Shown here: positions 29,567 through 40,161 of the stretch, one piece after another
How positions within the stretch are numbered: position 1 is the first letter of the stretch
Layout: each line of letters begins with the position of its first letter
DNA from: an uncultured Flavobacteriaceae bacterium
GTDB taxonomy: Bacteria > Bacteroidota > Bacteroidia > Flavobacteriales > Flavobacteriaceae
Direction: 5' to 3'
Length of the DNA stretch: 64,000 nucleotides
NCBI GenBank assembly: GCA_913052585.1
Contig: CAJXEB010000002.1
Span: 1 to 64,000 of the forward strand
The notes under the pieces: generated by a model
What the model was told of the DNA's origin: nothing
Seen by the model: only the letters and a program-made list of their open reading frames with translations
Database searches by the model: none
Program-made: the position numbers and the translations under genes

Positions 29567-30553
29567 ATGAAAGAAATATCACTATCATTACACAATCACC
29601 GAATTCTTACCAGAGAAGAGTCAAAAGACTTGCTAACTAAAATAAGTCAAGGAGATTTTAATCACAGTCAGATCGCTAGTTTTTTAACCATTTTTTTAAT
29701 GAGAAAAATTACGATTGAAGAGCTGGCTGGATTCCGAGATGCATTATTGGAATTATGTATTCCAGTAGATCTTTCTGAATACGATCCAATAGATTTATGC
29801 GGAACGGGTGGTGATGGAAAAAACACCTTTAACATTTCAACTTTAGCATCATTTGTGGTTGCTGGAGCTGGAGTAAAAGTTGCTAAGCACGGTAATTACG
29901 GAGTGAGTTCGACAAGCGGTTCCTCTAACGTGATGGAGAAATTGGGTTTTAGTTTTACCAACGATTTAGGGAAAATAAAGCATCAAATTGAAGATGCAAA
30001 TATTTGTTTTTTACACGCTCCTTTATTTCATCCAGCAATGAAGTTAGTTGCTCCTATTAGAAAAGAATTAGGAGTGAAAACTTTTTTCAATATGCTGGGT
30101 CCTATGGTAAATCCGTCAAAACCAAACAAACAGATAGTGGGTGTTTATTCATTAGAATTACTTCGCCTTTATAAATATTTATACCAACAAACAGATAAAA
30201 AATATGCTATTATTTATTCACTAGATGGTTATGATGAAATATCTTTAACTAGTGACTTTAGAGTCGTATCAAATAACAAAGACCAATTAATTACTCCAAA
30301 AGAATATGGGTTTCAGCAATTAAAACAAGAACAATTATTTGGGGGAAATACTGTTGAAGAATCTGCGAAAATATTTTTAAAAATTATTTCAGGAGAAGGA
30401 ACTATAGCACAAAATAATGCGGTGATTGCAAATGCTGCAACAGCTATACAAGTTTCAACTGAACTTTCAATGATGGAGTCTATCGATAAAGCAACAACGT
30501 CATTACAATCAGGAAATGCTTTACAATCTCTAAAAATATTAATATCAATATGA
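29567..30553 (+). CDS. trpD: Anthranilate phosphoribosyltransferase
   Basis: DLCGTGGDGKNTFNISTLASFVVAGAGVKVAKHGNYGVSSTSGSSNVMEKLG. Confidence 0.96.
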   Translation: MKEISLSLHNHRILTREESKDLLTKISQGDFNHSQIASFLTIFLMRKITIEELAGFRDALLELCIPVDLSEYDPIDLCGTGGDGKNTFNISTLASFVVAGAGVKVAKHGNYGVSSTSGSSNVMEKLGFSFTNDLGKIKHQIEDANICFLHAPLFHPAMKLVAPIRKELGVKTFFNMLGPMVNPSKPNKQIVGVYSLELLRLYKYLYQQTDKKYAIIYSLDGYDEISLTSDFRVVSNNKDQLITPKEYGFQQLKQEQLFGGNTVEESAKIFLKIISGEGTIAQNNAVIANAATAIQVSTELSMMESIDKATTSLQSGNALQSLKILISI

Positions 30554-31341
30554 ACATCCTTCAAGAAATAATAGCTCACAAATATTTGGAGGTAGCTAGA
30601 AATAAACAGTTGGTTTCCAGCAAGGAATTAGAAAGGTCTTCTTATATGAATACCTCTGTAGTTTCTATGAGAGAACACCTTTTAAACAATGATAAGTCGG
30701 GAATTATTGCAGAAATAAAAAGAAAATCACCAAGCAAGGGAATCATCAAGGGGAATGCAAATATCAAAAAAATAAGTCAAGGTTATGAGAAAGCGGGAGT
30801 TAGTGGTATTTCTGTATTAACCGACACCAATTATTTTGGAGGATCTAATAAAGATTTCATACAAGTAAGAAAAGCGAATGGCTGTCCAATGCTTCGTAAG
30901 GATTTTATGGTTGATGAATACCAAATATTGGAAGCAAAAGCAATGGGTGCAGATATAATTTTATTGATTGCTGCGGGTATTGATTCCAAAAAATGCTTAG
31001 AATTAGCTAAATTTTCAAAATCTTTAGGTTTAGAAATCCTGTTAGAAATTCATAATGAAAAGGAATTTGAAACGCATTATAATCAACATATAACCATTGT
31101 TGGAGTTAACAATCGAAACTTAGAAACATTTGAAGTTTCCATAGACGTATCAAAACAATTGGCATCAATTATTCCTTCTGAAATTACAAAAATTAGTGAA
31201 AGTGGAATAAGTCATCTTGATGCTGTAATCGAATTAAAAAAATACGGGTATCAAGGTTTTTTAATGGGGGAAGCTTTTATGAAACAATCCAATCCTGGAA
31301 ATGCTTGCGAAGAATTTATCAACTCAATTTCGGAATCATGA
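30550..31341 (+). CDS. trpC: Indole-3-glycerol phosphate synthase
   Basis: IIAEIKRKSPSKG, VLTDTNYFGG, LRKDFMVDEYQILEAKAMGADIILLIAA. Confidence 0.96.
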   Translation: MNILQEIIAHKYLEVARNKQLVSSKELERSSYMNTSVVSMREHLLNNDKSGIIAEIKRKSPSKGIIKGNANIKKISQGYEKAGVSGISVLTDTNYFGGSNKDFIQVRKANGCPMLRKDFMVDEYQILEAKAMGADIILLIAAGIDSKKCLELAKFSKSLGLEILLEIHNEKEFETHYNQHITIVGVNNRNLETFEVSIDVSKQLASIIPSEITKISESGISHLDAVIELKKYGYQGFLMGEAFMKQSNPGNACEEFINSISES

Positions 31342-31976
31342 AAATAAAAGTTTGTGGTTTAAAATACCAAGAGAATATATTTGATATAGCGTCCTTAGGT
31401 CCCGATTATTTAGGGTTTATTTTTTACGATAAATCTCCAAGGTATGTGGATCATGAATTAAATATTGATCTCCTAAATCAACTCCCTAAAACCATCCATA
31501 AAGTTGGGGTTTTTGTAAATTCAGAAATCAATTACATTTTAGATCAAGTAAAAAAATATCGATTAGAATTTGTTCAATTACACGGTTCTGAATCAGTAAA
31601 ATATTGCCAAGAATTAAAAGAACAAGGCATCAAAATTATAAAAGCATTTCAAATAGAAAAAGGCTTTGATTTCAATAAAACGCTTCCATATAAAAAAGTA
31701 GTTGATTATTTTTTGTTTGATACTAAAACTAGTAGTTATGGGGGATCAGGCAAGAAATTTAATTGGGATATTTTAGAAGCTTACGATAATGAAATTCCTT
31801 TTTTTTTAAGTGGAGGAATCTCTTTAGAAGATACTAATACTATTAAAAATGACTTAGTACTTAAAAAATTAAATATCATCGCACTAGATATTAATAGTTG
31901 CTTTGAAACCTTACCTGCAGTTAAAAACACAAGCATGGTTTCCAATTTTATAAAAAAGATGAACAATGAAATATAA
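31338..31976 (+). CDS. trpF: Phosphoribosylanthranilate isomerase
   Basis: MKIKVCGLK...[15 protein letters not shown]...[11 protein letters not shown]; the internal ATG at 31338 is preferred over the track start 31305. Confidence 0.94.
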   Translation: MKIKVCGLKYQENIFDIASLGPDYLGFIFYDKSPRYVDHELNIDLLNQLPKTIHKVGVFVNSEINYILDQVKKYRLEFVQLHGSESVKYCQELKEQGIKIIKAFQIEKGFDFNKTLPYKKVVDYFLFDTKTSSYGGSGKKFNWDILEAYDNEIPFFLSGGISLEDTNTIKNDLVLKKLNIIALDINSCFETLPAVKNTSMVSNFIKKMNNEI

Positions 31977-33132
31977 TGTAGATAAAGAAGGATTTTACGG
32001 AGCATATGGCGGGGCATATATTCCGGAATTACTATATCCAAATGTAGAAGAATTAAAGTTAAAATATTTAGATTTTATTCAATCTCCTGAATTTCAAAAA
32101 GAGTTTAAAAGCCTTTTAAAAGATTATGTTGGTAGGCCTACTCCTTTGTATTTTTCAAAAAGATTAAGTGAGAAATATGGATATCAAATTTTCTTAAAAA
32201 GAGAAGATTTAAATCATACTGGAGCACATAAAATCAATAATACTTTAGGGCAAATTTTACTAGCAGAAAAACTAGGTAAAAAAAGAATTATAGCTGAAAC
32301 AGGTGCCGGTCAACACGGTGTTGCAACCGCTACGGTATGCGCTTTAAAAGGATTAGAATGCATCGTTTATATGGGAGCTAAAGATATAGAACGGCAAAAA
32401 CCCAATGTAGAACGAATGAAAATGCTAGGTGCAAAAGTAGTTCCTGTTCATAGCGGAAGTAAAACGCTAAAAGATGCGACTAATGAAGCGATTAGAGATT
32501 GGATCAACCATCCAGAAGAAACCCATTATATTATTGGATCTGTAGTAGGACCTCATCCCTATCCTGATATGATTGCTATTTTTCAATCGGTTATCAGTGA
32601 AGAAATTAAAAATCAATTAGAAGGAGATCCAGATTATATTATTGCTTGTGTTGGTGGAGGTAGTAATGCGATGGGCGCTTATTACCATTTTTTAAATAAA
32701 GAAAATGTAAAATTGATAGGAGTTGAAGCTGCTGGAGAAGGTGTACACACCAATAAAACAGCTGCTACAATTGCCTTAGGAAAACCTGGTGTTTTACACG
32801 CTAGTTATTCTTATTTAATACAAGATAATGATGGTCAAATTATAGAACCTCATAGTATTTCTGCAGGATTGGATTATCCAGGAATTGGACCTGCTCACTC
32901 CTATTACAACGATATTAAAAGAGTAAAATATGTTAGCATCACCGACCAAGAAGCTATTGAAGCTGGGTTGGAGTTAAGCAAAATTGAAGGAATTATTCCT
33001 GCTTTAGAAAGCGCTCATGCATTGGCTTATTTAAAATATCTAAAAGCAAAACCCAACGAACGAGTGATCATAAATTTGAGTGGTCGTGGAGACAAAGATT
33101 TAAGTACTTATATCAATTATATAAACAAATAG
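31966..33132 (+). CDS. trpB: Tryptophan synthase beta subunit
   Basis: [49 protein letters not shown]. Confidence 0.97.
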   Translation: MKYNVDKEGFYGAYGGAYIPELLYPNVEELKLKYLDFIQSPEFQKEFKSLLKDYVGRPTPLYFSKRLSEKYGYQIFLKREDLNHTGAHKINNTLGQILLAEKLGKKRIIAETGAGQHGVATATVCALKGLECIVYMGAKDIERQKPNVERMKMLGAKVVPVHSGSKTLKDATNEAIRDWINHPEETHYIIGSVVGPHPYPDMIAIFQSVISEEIKNQLEGDPDYIIACVGGGSNAMGAYYHFLNKENVKLIGVEAAGEGVHTNKTAATIALGKPGVLHASYSYLIQDNDGQIIEPHSISAGLDYPGIGPAHSYYNDIKRVKYVSITDQEAIEAGLELSKIEGIIPALESAHALAYLKYLKAKPNERVIINLSGRGDKDLSTYINYINK

Positions 33133-33135
33133 AAT

Positions 33136-33906
33136 ATGAAAAACAGTTTAAAACATCTATTTGAAACCAAAAAAGAAAACCTTCTTTCTATCTATTTTTC
33201 TGCTGGCTATCCCGCATTAAATAGTACCACTACCATTATCAATCAATTAGGTAAAACGGGAGTAGATTTTATAGAAGTAGGAATTCCTTTTAGCGATCCT
33301 TTAGCAGATGGTCCAATTATTCAAAAAAGTGGATCAATAGCTTTAAAGAATGGAATGAACCTCAACTTATTATTTGAGCAATTAGAATCCATAAAGGATA
33401 CCAATACAATCCCTTTAATTATGATGGGTTATTGGAACTCCATTTTACAATATGGAGTTCATAATTTTTTAGAATCTTGTCAAAAAGTCGGAGTCTCTGG
33501 TGCTATTTTACCGGACTTACCGATGGAGATTTATGTAAAGAATTACAAAACTCTTTTCGAAAAATACGATATTCCAATGGTGTTTTTAATAACTCCTCAA
33601 ACTTCAGAAGAACGGATTAGGCAATTAGATAACATCAGTAAATCGTTTATCTATGCAGTATCATCATCAAGTACAACGGGTAAAAAAACTGGAATTGAAA
33701 GTTCCAAAGAATACCTAGACCGAATTAAAAACTATCAATTAAAAAGTCCATTGATTACCGGGTTTAATATAAAAAACAAATCAGATTTTCAATTTGCGTG
33801 TAAATTTACTCAGGGAGTCGTTATTGGAAGTGCCTTTATACAATCCATTAAAAGTGAAACAACCTTAGAAAAAAACATTACTGAATTCGTTTCAGAGTTT
33901 AATTAA
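33136..33906 (+). CDS. trpA: Tryptophan synthase alpha subunit
   Basis: YFSAGYP, FIEVGIPFSDPLADGPIIQ, GAILPDLPMEI, GFNIKNKSD. Confidence 0.96.
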   Translation: MKNSLKHLFETKKENLLSIYFSAGYPALNSTTTIINQLGKTGVDFIEVGIPFSDPLADGPIIQKSGSIALKNGMNLNLLFEQLESIKDTNTIPLIMMGYWNSILQYGVHNFLESCQKVGVSGAILPDLPMEIYVKNYKTLFEKYDIPMVFLITPQTSEERIRQLDNISKSFIYAVSSSSTTGKKTGIESSKEYLDRIKNYQLKSPLITGFNIKNKSDFQFACKFTQGVVIGSAFIQSIKSETTLEKNITEFVSEFN

Positions 33907-33941
33907 AAACCGAAATTTGTTAACAGACAATAATTAATTTT

Positions 33942-35561
33942 ATGAAAATTCAAGGGCAAATAGTAGACATCTATCATCAAAGAATTTACAAAGGGGAAGT
34001 AACTGTAGAAGAAGGAAAAATAAAATCGATTATTGAAAAAGAGCATCAGATAACTGATTTTATTATGCCTGGCTTTGTAGATGCTCATATCCACATAGAA
34101 AGCTCTATGTTGGTCCCTTCAGAATTTGCAAAAATTGCTGTTATTCACGGAACCGTAGCAACGGTGTCTGATCCTCATGAAATTGCCAATGTATTAGGAA
34201 TTGAAGGCGTTGAGTTTATGATTGACAATGGCAACCAAGTTCCTTTTAAATTCAATTTTGGAGCACCATCTTGTGTTCCAGCAACATCATTTGAATCTGC
34301 TGGAGCGGTTATAGATTCAGAAGGAATTAAAAAATTACTTCAAAAAAAAGAAATTAAGTACTTGGCTGAAATGATGAATTATCCTGGCGTTTTATACGAC
34401 GATGAGGAAGTCATGAAAAAAATTGCTTGGGCCAAACATTATAACAAACCCATTGATGGTCATGCCCCTGGATTAAGAGGTGACGCTATTACCAAATACA
34501 TTTCCGCAGGTATCAGTACCGATCACGAGTGTTTTACCTATGAAGAAGGATTAGAAAAACTTCAAAAAGGAATGAAAGTGATTATAAGAGAAGGATCTGC
34601 TGCTAAAAACTTTGAGGCTTTAATCGATTTGCTTCCTGAACATTTTGAAAACATGATGTTTTGTAGTGACGACAAACATCCTGACGATTTATTAATCAAT
34701 CACATCAATAAGCTCTGTGCTCGGTCTATTGAAAAAGGAATCGATCTATATAAAATATTACAAGCTGCTTGTATCAACCCTGTAAATCATTATAATTTAG
34801 ATGTTGGAACACTACGAGTTGGTGATCCAGCCGATTTTATTATAGTTGAAGATTTAGTGAGTTTTAAAACCAAGCAAACTTATATCGATGGAACGTTGGT
34901 TTTTTCTGATGGAGTTTCTAATATTGAATCCATTCCTTTTAAAATTCTGAATAATTTTAATACGGATAAAAAATCTACTTCCGATTTTAAATTTGATTCC
35001 AAAGCCAAACAAATTCGTGTAATTGAAGCCTTGGAAGGCGAATTAGTCACCAACGAACTTATCGAGAATAGTTTAATAGAAAATGGAAATTTAGTTTCTA
35101 ATATTGATGCGGATGTTTTAAAAATGACGGTTGTAAACCGTTATCAAAATCAGCAACCTGCCATCGCATTTATCAAAAACTTTGGATTAAAAGAAGGAGC
35201 AATTGCTTCTTCAGTAGGTCACGATTCACATAATATCATTGCAGTTGGTGCTAATGACGAAGCCATTTGTAAAGCAGTTAATTTATTAATTGAAACCAAA
35301 GGCGGAATTTGTGCCGTAACCAATTCAGAAGAAAAAGTAGTTCCGCTTCCGGTGGCTGGGATTATGAGTGATCAAAATGGAGAAACAATTGGAAAAGACT
35401 ATGCATTATTAGATCAGATGGCAAAAAAAATGGGCTGTACTTTAAACGCACCCTATATGACGCTATCGTTTATGGCATTGTTAGTTATTCCATCCTTAAA
35501 ATTAAGTGATAAAGGATTGTTTAATGGAAGTAAATTTAAATTTACGGCTGTAGAGGTATAA
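33942..35561 (+). CDS. ade: Adenine deaminase
   Basis: [62 protein letters not shown]. Confidence 0.94.
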   Translation: MKIQGQIVDIYHQRIYKGEVTVEEGKIKSIIEKEHQITDFIMPGFVDAHIHIESSMLVPSEFAKIAVIHGTVATVSDPHEIANVLGIEGVEFMIDNGNQVPFKFNFGAPSCVPATSFESAGAVIDSEGIKKLLQKKEIKYLAEMMNYPGVLYDDEEVMKKIAWAKHYNKPIDGHAPGLRGDAITKYISAGISTDHECFTYEEGLEKLQKGMKVIIREGSAAKNFEALIDLLPEHFENMMFCSDDKHPDDLLINHINKLCARSIEKGIDLYKILQAACINPVNHYNLDVGTLRVGDPADFIIVEDLVSFKTKQTYIDGTLVFSDGVSNIESIPFKILNNFNTDKKSTSDFKFDSKAKQIRVIEALEGELVTNELIENSLIENGNLVSNIDADVLKMTVVNRYQNQQPAIAFIKNFGLKEGAIASSVGHDSHNIIAVGANDEAICKAVNLLIETKGGICAVTNSEEKVVPLPVAGIMSDQNGETIGKDYALLDQMAKKMGCTLNAPYMTLSFMALLVIPSLKLSDKGLFNGSKFKFTAVEV

Positions 35562-35597
35562 AAAAAGGCCATTCAAATAAATGAATAGCCTTTTTAA
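35561..35597. terminator. Bidirectional intrinsic terminator
   Basis: AAAAAGGCcATTCA/TGAATaGCCTTTTT stem between convergent ade and trxB. Confidence 0.8.
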
Positions 35598-35616
35598 AAT
35601 ATTATAATCTTTATTA

Positions 35617-36564
35617 TTACAATAAAGCTCCTAAATAACGTTCAGAATCTAAAGCTGCCATACAACCTGTACCTGCAGCAGTGACTGCTTGACGGTATTC
35701 TTTATCTTGTACATCGCCACAAGCAAATACTCCTGGTAAATTAGTTTTAGTAGTTTTTCCTTTCGTAATTAAGTAACCCACTTCATCCATATCTAAAACT
35801 CCATTAAACATTTTGGTGTTTGGAGTATGTCCAATGGCTATAAAAACACCTGTAACATCGATTACTTTTGTTTCTTTAGATTGATTGTTGATTACTCGAA
35901 CACCTTCCACCACACCTTCACCTAATACCTCCTCAATTTCGGTATTATACATTACGGTTATGTTTTCCGTTTTGTCAACTCTATGTTGCATTGCTTTTGA
36001 AGCCCGCATATAATCTTTACGAACTAATAAAGTTACTTTTTTACAAATATTGGATAAGTAAGTAGCTTCTTCGGCTGCAGTATCTCCTGCTCCTACCACA
36101 ACAACATCTTGTCCTTTATAAAAGAAACCATCACAAGTAGCACAAGCCGAAACCCCACCACCTATTAATCGTTGTTCACTTTCTATTCCTAAATACTTAG
36201 CTGTGGCTCCTGTAGAGATGACAACAGTCTCAGCTTCTATCTCCGTTTTACTATCAACAGTTACTTTATGAATCCCTCCTACTTCTTTACTTAATTCGAT
36301 AGCGGTAACCATTCCAAAACGCACTTGAGTTCCAAAACGTTCTGCTTGTTTTTGCAAGTCCATCATCATCGCATTACCATCGGTTCCATCTGGATAGCCT
36401 GGAAAATTATCAACTTCGGTAGTTGTTGTTAATTGTCCGCCTGGTTGCATTCCTGTATACATAACAGGTTGTAAATCTGCTCTAGCTGCATATATCGCAG
36501 CAGTATATCCTGCAGGACCTGAACCAATTATCAAACATTTAATTCTTTCTATTGTATCTGACAT
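35617..36564 (-). CDS. trxB: Thioredoxin-disulfide reductase
   Basis: GSGPAGYTAAIYAARA, CATCDGFFYKGQDVVVVGAGDTAAEEA, FACGDVQDKEYRQAVTAAGTGCMAALD. Confidence 0.96.
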   Translation of the reverse strand: MSDTIERIKCLIIGSGPAGYTAAIYAARADLQPVMYTGMQPGGQLTTTTEVDNFPGYPDGTDGNAMMMDLQKQAERFGTQVRFGMVTAIELSKEVGGIHKVTVDSKTEIEAETVVISTGATAKYLGIESEQRLIGGGVSACATCDGFFYKGQDVVVVGAGDTAAEEATYLSNICKKVTLLVRKDYMRASKAMQHRVDKTENITVMYNTEIEEVLGEGVVEGVRVINNQSKETKVIDVTGVFIAIGHTPNTKMFNGVLDMDEVGYLITKGKTTKTNLPGVFACGDVQDKEYRQAVTAAGTGCMAALDSERYLGALL

Positions 36565-36852
36565 AATATTATCTTTTATTTTCTGAAATCAAAAGTACTA
36601 CTTTCAACAATGATACCCTTGAATATTTATTGACAAAAGTTATTGGTTTATTAACTTTTCTTATGATACTATTTCACATTATTTAGATGAAATAATCGAG
36701 ATCAATTCAACGAGAATAACTGTATGGTTGTAATACTTTAGCTTAAAAGGGAAATGTAAATTAAAACACTAAGTTTGTGTGTATATAATACATATAAACA
36801 CACTTGTGTGTTTATATAAATGTTGTACTTCATTACCACAAACCACTAACCA

Positions 36853-37620
36853 ATGATAAAATTCTTTAGAAAAATACGATACGACTTTATGGAAAAAAAT
36901 AAAACTGGAAAGTATTTTAAATACGCTATTGGAGAAATTGTTCTTGTTGTTATTGGAATTTTGATTGCATTATCAATTAATAATTGGAATGAAGAAAGGA
37001 AAATAAGAGAAAACGAAGTTGTATATCTAAATAATATTAAAAGGGATTTGCAACTATCAATTACAGAAATTGATCAGTTTGTTGATAGACGAAACTCCCT
37101 GATTAATTCAGCAAACACTGTAATGGAACATTTTAACGGCAAATCAGTAAATAATTGGAATTCATTCAACAAACATCTTGTAGACATCTACACTTGGCAA
37201 AGTTTTTATTTAATTGACAACACTTACCAAGAGCTTAAGTATTCAGGGAATTTTGCAATAATCTCAAATGATTCGATAAAAAATGGTGTGCTGAATTTAG
37301 ATTTGCTCTATAAAAAATTAAAAAATACTGAAAACCATTGGAGAAACGATGCAGAACAAACACTTCACCCAGGGAGTTATGAAAAACATGATATCAATTC
37401 TATGTCAAAAAACTATGTATTTCAACTGTCGAATGGAAAAATGGGAGTGCGTGGAAATTTAACGGAAGAATCCTTTGGAGATATATTTAATGATCAAAAA
37501 CAAAAGAATGGTTTTGCCTTTGCAGCTCTTAATTTTGGAGGCATGAATGGAACTTTTTTTCAAATGAAAAACAAATGTAAAAAACTTATTTCTCAAATTG
37601 ACAATGAATTAATAAAATGA
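36853..37620 (+). CDS. DUF6090 family membrane-anchored protein
   Basis: MIKFFRKIRYDFMEKNKTGKYFKYAIGEIVLVVIGILIALSINNWNEERK. Confidence 0.8.
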   Translation: MIKFFRKIRYDFMEKNKTGKYFKYAIGEIVLVVIGILIALSINNWNEERKIRENEVVYLNNIKRDLQLSITEIDQFVDRRNSLINSANTVMEHFNGKSVNNWNSFNKHLVDIYTWQSFYLIDNTYQELKYSGNFAIISNDSIKNGVLNLDLLYKKLKNTENHWRNDAEQTLHPGSYEKHDINSMSKNYVFQLSNGKMGVRGNLTEESFGDIFNDQKQKNGFAFAALNFGGMNGTFFQMKNKCKKLISQIDNELIK

Positions 37621-37643
37621 GAACTGAATTAAAAATAACGAAA

Positions 37644-37778
37644 GCACAACAACGTGTATAATCAATTGCTTTGATTAACGCCTACTTGGAAATTCCTTCG
37701 GAATTTCCTCTGGTTCGTTTTCTTTTACTAATTTAGTTGCTAGCCAACGCAAACAAATCATGCACAAACACGTTGTGC
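37644..37778. repeat. Palindromic MITE-like / attC-like element (full copy)
   Basis: Imperfect terminal inverted repeats GCACAAC(AAC)GTGT...CACGTTGTGC; internal perfect hairpin GGAAATTCC-TTC-GGAATTTCC (37688-37708); AATCAA/TTGATT hairpin. Confidence 0.6.
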
Positions 37779-37888
37779 GTAATTTGAAAAAATAATTTTA
37801 TTAAATCCTAGGCAACCATTTATAAAATATTTACGTCTATATATCTAGAATTACATTCGTAATTGAATACTAATCAAAAAACACTTAT

Positions 37889-38569
37889 ATGAATTCAAAT
37901 AAAAAAGCTGGAAAAATTGTTGGATTATTGTTTCTGACAATTTTTGTAACTGGTATTATAGTCTATCAATTTTTACAAGGTCCTGTATTATTTTCTGATG
38001 ATTTTCTTACTATCACTTCTTCAAACTCAAATGAAATAATTATTTCGACTTTACTTTTATTTTTAAGCGGAATAGCGTCTGTTGTAATAGCTGCAATTTT
38101 ATTACCAATTTTTAAAAAATATAGTATCACTTTGGCATTTTTATATTTAGCATTTAGCATAGTAGGCTTTATAGCTATATCTATTGATAATATTAGTGTC
38201 CTCTCAATTCTAGAATTAAGTCAAGAGTATACTAAAAATGGAACTGACAATTCAGGGATTTTTGAAACATTAGGTAATGTGTTTTATAAAAAACATTGGT
38301 GGACACACTACTTGAGTCTACTCATTTCTTGCTTCCCAGTCTTTATTTTATACTATACATTGTACGTGTCCAAATTAATTCCAAAATTCATTTCAATTAT
38401 TGGGATAATAGCCGTAATTCTTATGTTTGTTGAAATATTATTTTCTATTTTTGGAAATAGCATTAGTATGAATATGCTTCTTCCAATAGGGCTTATCCAA
38501 CTAATTCTTCCTCTTTGGTTAATTTTCAAAGGATTGAATTCACCAACTTTAGAAACTGAAATAAAATAG
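37889..38569 (+). CDS. DUF4386 domain-containing membrane protein
   Basis: MNSNKKAGKIVGLLFLTIFVTGIIVYQFLQGPVL..., multiple TM. Confidence 0.75.
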   Translation: MNSNKKAGKIVGLLFLTIFVTGIIVYQFLQGPVLFSDDFLTITSSNSNEIIISTLLLFLSGIASVVIAAILLPIFKKYSITLAFLYLAFSIVGFIAISIDNISVLSILELSQEYTKNGTDNSGIFETLGNVFYKKHWWTHYLSLLISCFPVFILYYTLYVSKLIPKFISIIGIIAVILMFVEILFSIFGNSISMNMLLPIGLIQLILPLWLIFKGLNSPTLETEIK

Positions 38570-38590
38570 CGAAATTTAGTAAGGAAAAAC

Positions 38591-38619
38591 CATACACGAA
38601 CACGTTGCCCATAATTTGA
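38591..38619. repeat. Partial second copy of the 37.7-kb repeat (3' end)
   Basis: CATACACGAACACGTTGCCCATAATTTGA matches CATGCACAAACACGTTGTGCGTAATTTGA at 24/29 positions by hand alignment. Confidence 0.55.
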
Positions 38620-38635
38620 GAAACATCACAAGTCA

Positions 38636-39136
38636 ATGAAAATAATTCTATTAATGGTAATTCTTTTTTTCTCAACTTTATTTGGGTGCGAAACTGAAAA
38701 TGATGACCGATTTGTTTTCTTCCTTCACAATCGATTTTTAGAAGAACACGAATTGAATGAATTGAATCCCGAATTCGGACGGACTGAATACAACGAAATT
38801 ATTGCCGAATTTAAAAAAAGTGGTTTAAAAGTTATCAGCGAAAAAAGAAATGGAAATGTAAATGCAAGAGAGTACGCAGTCGGAATAGTAAACCAAATTG
38901 ACAGTTTAATAAAAACATGAATTGAACCTCAAAAAATCACTGTAATTGGAACTTCAAAAGGTGGATATATGGCTCAATACCTTTCGATTTTGGCAAATAA
39001 TCAAAATTTGAATTTTGTGTTTATTGCAAGTTTTACGAATATCGACATTCAAAATATACCCGAAATTAATTATTGTGGAAATTTTCTAACGATTTACGAA
39101 AAGTCTAACCCATTTGGATTTCAAAAGAAACTTTAG
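38636..39136 (+). pseudogene. Alpha/beta hydrolase lipoprotein, interrupted by in-frame TGA
   Basis: Frame 38636 stops at TGA 38918-38920, then continues in the same frame IEPQKITVIGTSKGGYMAQYLSILANNQNLNFVFIASFTN...GNFLTIYEKSNPFGFQKKL*, including a GTSKGG nucleophile-elbow motif. Confidence 0.75.
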
Positions 39137-39194
39137 ATTTCAGAAAAGTAAAAGATAAGATCGTAAATGGGGTTTTAATTGTTTTATATCAGGC

Positions 39195-39320
39195 TATTTA
39201 AATTTGATAGAAAACAAAATTATTTCTAAAGGAGGTGCTATTACGAAGTGTATTTTTTCATTTCCTGACGGCAAAAGATTTCATTTTACAGATCCTTCAG
39301 GCAATGAACTTACAATATGA
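39195..39320 (+). pseudogene. Glyoxalase/VOC family C-terminal remnant
   Basis: YLNLIENKIISKGGAITKCIFSFPDGKRFHFTDPSGNELTI* has no start or N-terminal domain; TGA sits where W usually follows NELAI. Confidence 0.7.
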
Positions 39321-39504
39321 TCTGATAAATAATAGCTCATCAAATTTTTCTATACATAAATTCCTTTTCTTTTAAATATAAAAAATATCAACTAACTGTA
39401 TTTTAGTTGTTTAAGGTTGCTATTATTTTATAATGTTAATATTTGTTTAACCTATTTTGTTTTTTGTTAAACATTGTGTATTTTTACATTCTAAATATCA
39501 TAGG

Positions 39505-40161
39505 ATGGCAAAAAAGAAAAACATTACCAGTACAGATATTATTTCATTTTATATGGAATATACATTAGAGCATAATGCTGCTCCAAAATCTGTTTATATT
39601 TTTGCGAAGAAATATAATTTTATAGAAGAAATATTTTATAAGTATTTTGGAAATTTTGCGGCTTTAGAGCAAATAATTTTTAAAACATTTTTTGATAATA
39701 CAATAACAATGCTAGAAAAAAGCGATGATTACCAATCGTATGATTCAAGAAATAAAATATTAAGTTTCTATTACTCTTTTTTCGAATTATTAACCGCCAA
39801 TAGAAGTTATGTTGTTTACGCAATTGACGATAATAAAAACGACCTTAAAAAGTTACAATCGTTGCAACGATTAAAACATTGTTTCACAAATTATGTGGAA
39901 AGTTTAGACATAACACTACTTGAACTTAAGCAAGAAACCTTAGATAAGATCCAAAGCACAACTTTAAAAGAGTCTGCTTGGTTACAATTATTGTTAACGA
40001 TGAAATATTGGTTAAATGATACCTCTCCTTCTTTTGAGAGAACAGACGTATTTATTGAAAAAGCAGTAAACACCAGTTTCGATGTTTTAAATATTAAACC
40101 ATTAAAAAGTATTATCGATCTAGGTAAATTTTTATATAAGGACAAAACATTTATGAATTAA
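39505..40161 (+). CDS. TetR-like transcriptional regulator
   Basis: MAKKKNITSTDIISFYMEYTLEHNAAPKSVYIFAKKYNFIEEIFYKYFGNFAALE; internal ATG at 39505 preferred over the track start 39457. Confidence 0.75.
   Translation: MAKKKNITSTDIISFYMEYTLEHNAAPKSVYIFAKKYNFIEEIFYKYFGNFAALEQIIFKTFFDNTITMLEKSDDYQSYDSRNKILSFYYSFFELLTANRSYVVYAIDDNKNDLKKLQSLQRLKHCFTNYVESLDITLLELKQETLDKIQSTTLKESAWLQLLLTMKYWLNDTSPSFERTDVFIEKAVNTSFDVLNIKPLKSIIDLGKFLYKDKTFMN

Noticed and set aside
36792-36817. ATATAAACACAC/GTGTGTTTATAT considered as a transcription terminator
   Set aside because: No following T tract and no upstream gene on the plus strand ending nearby.
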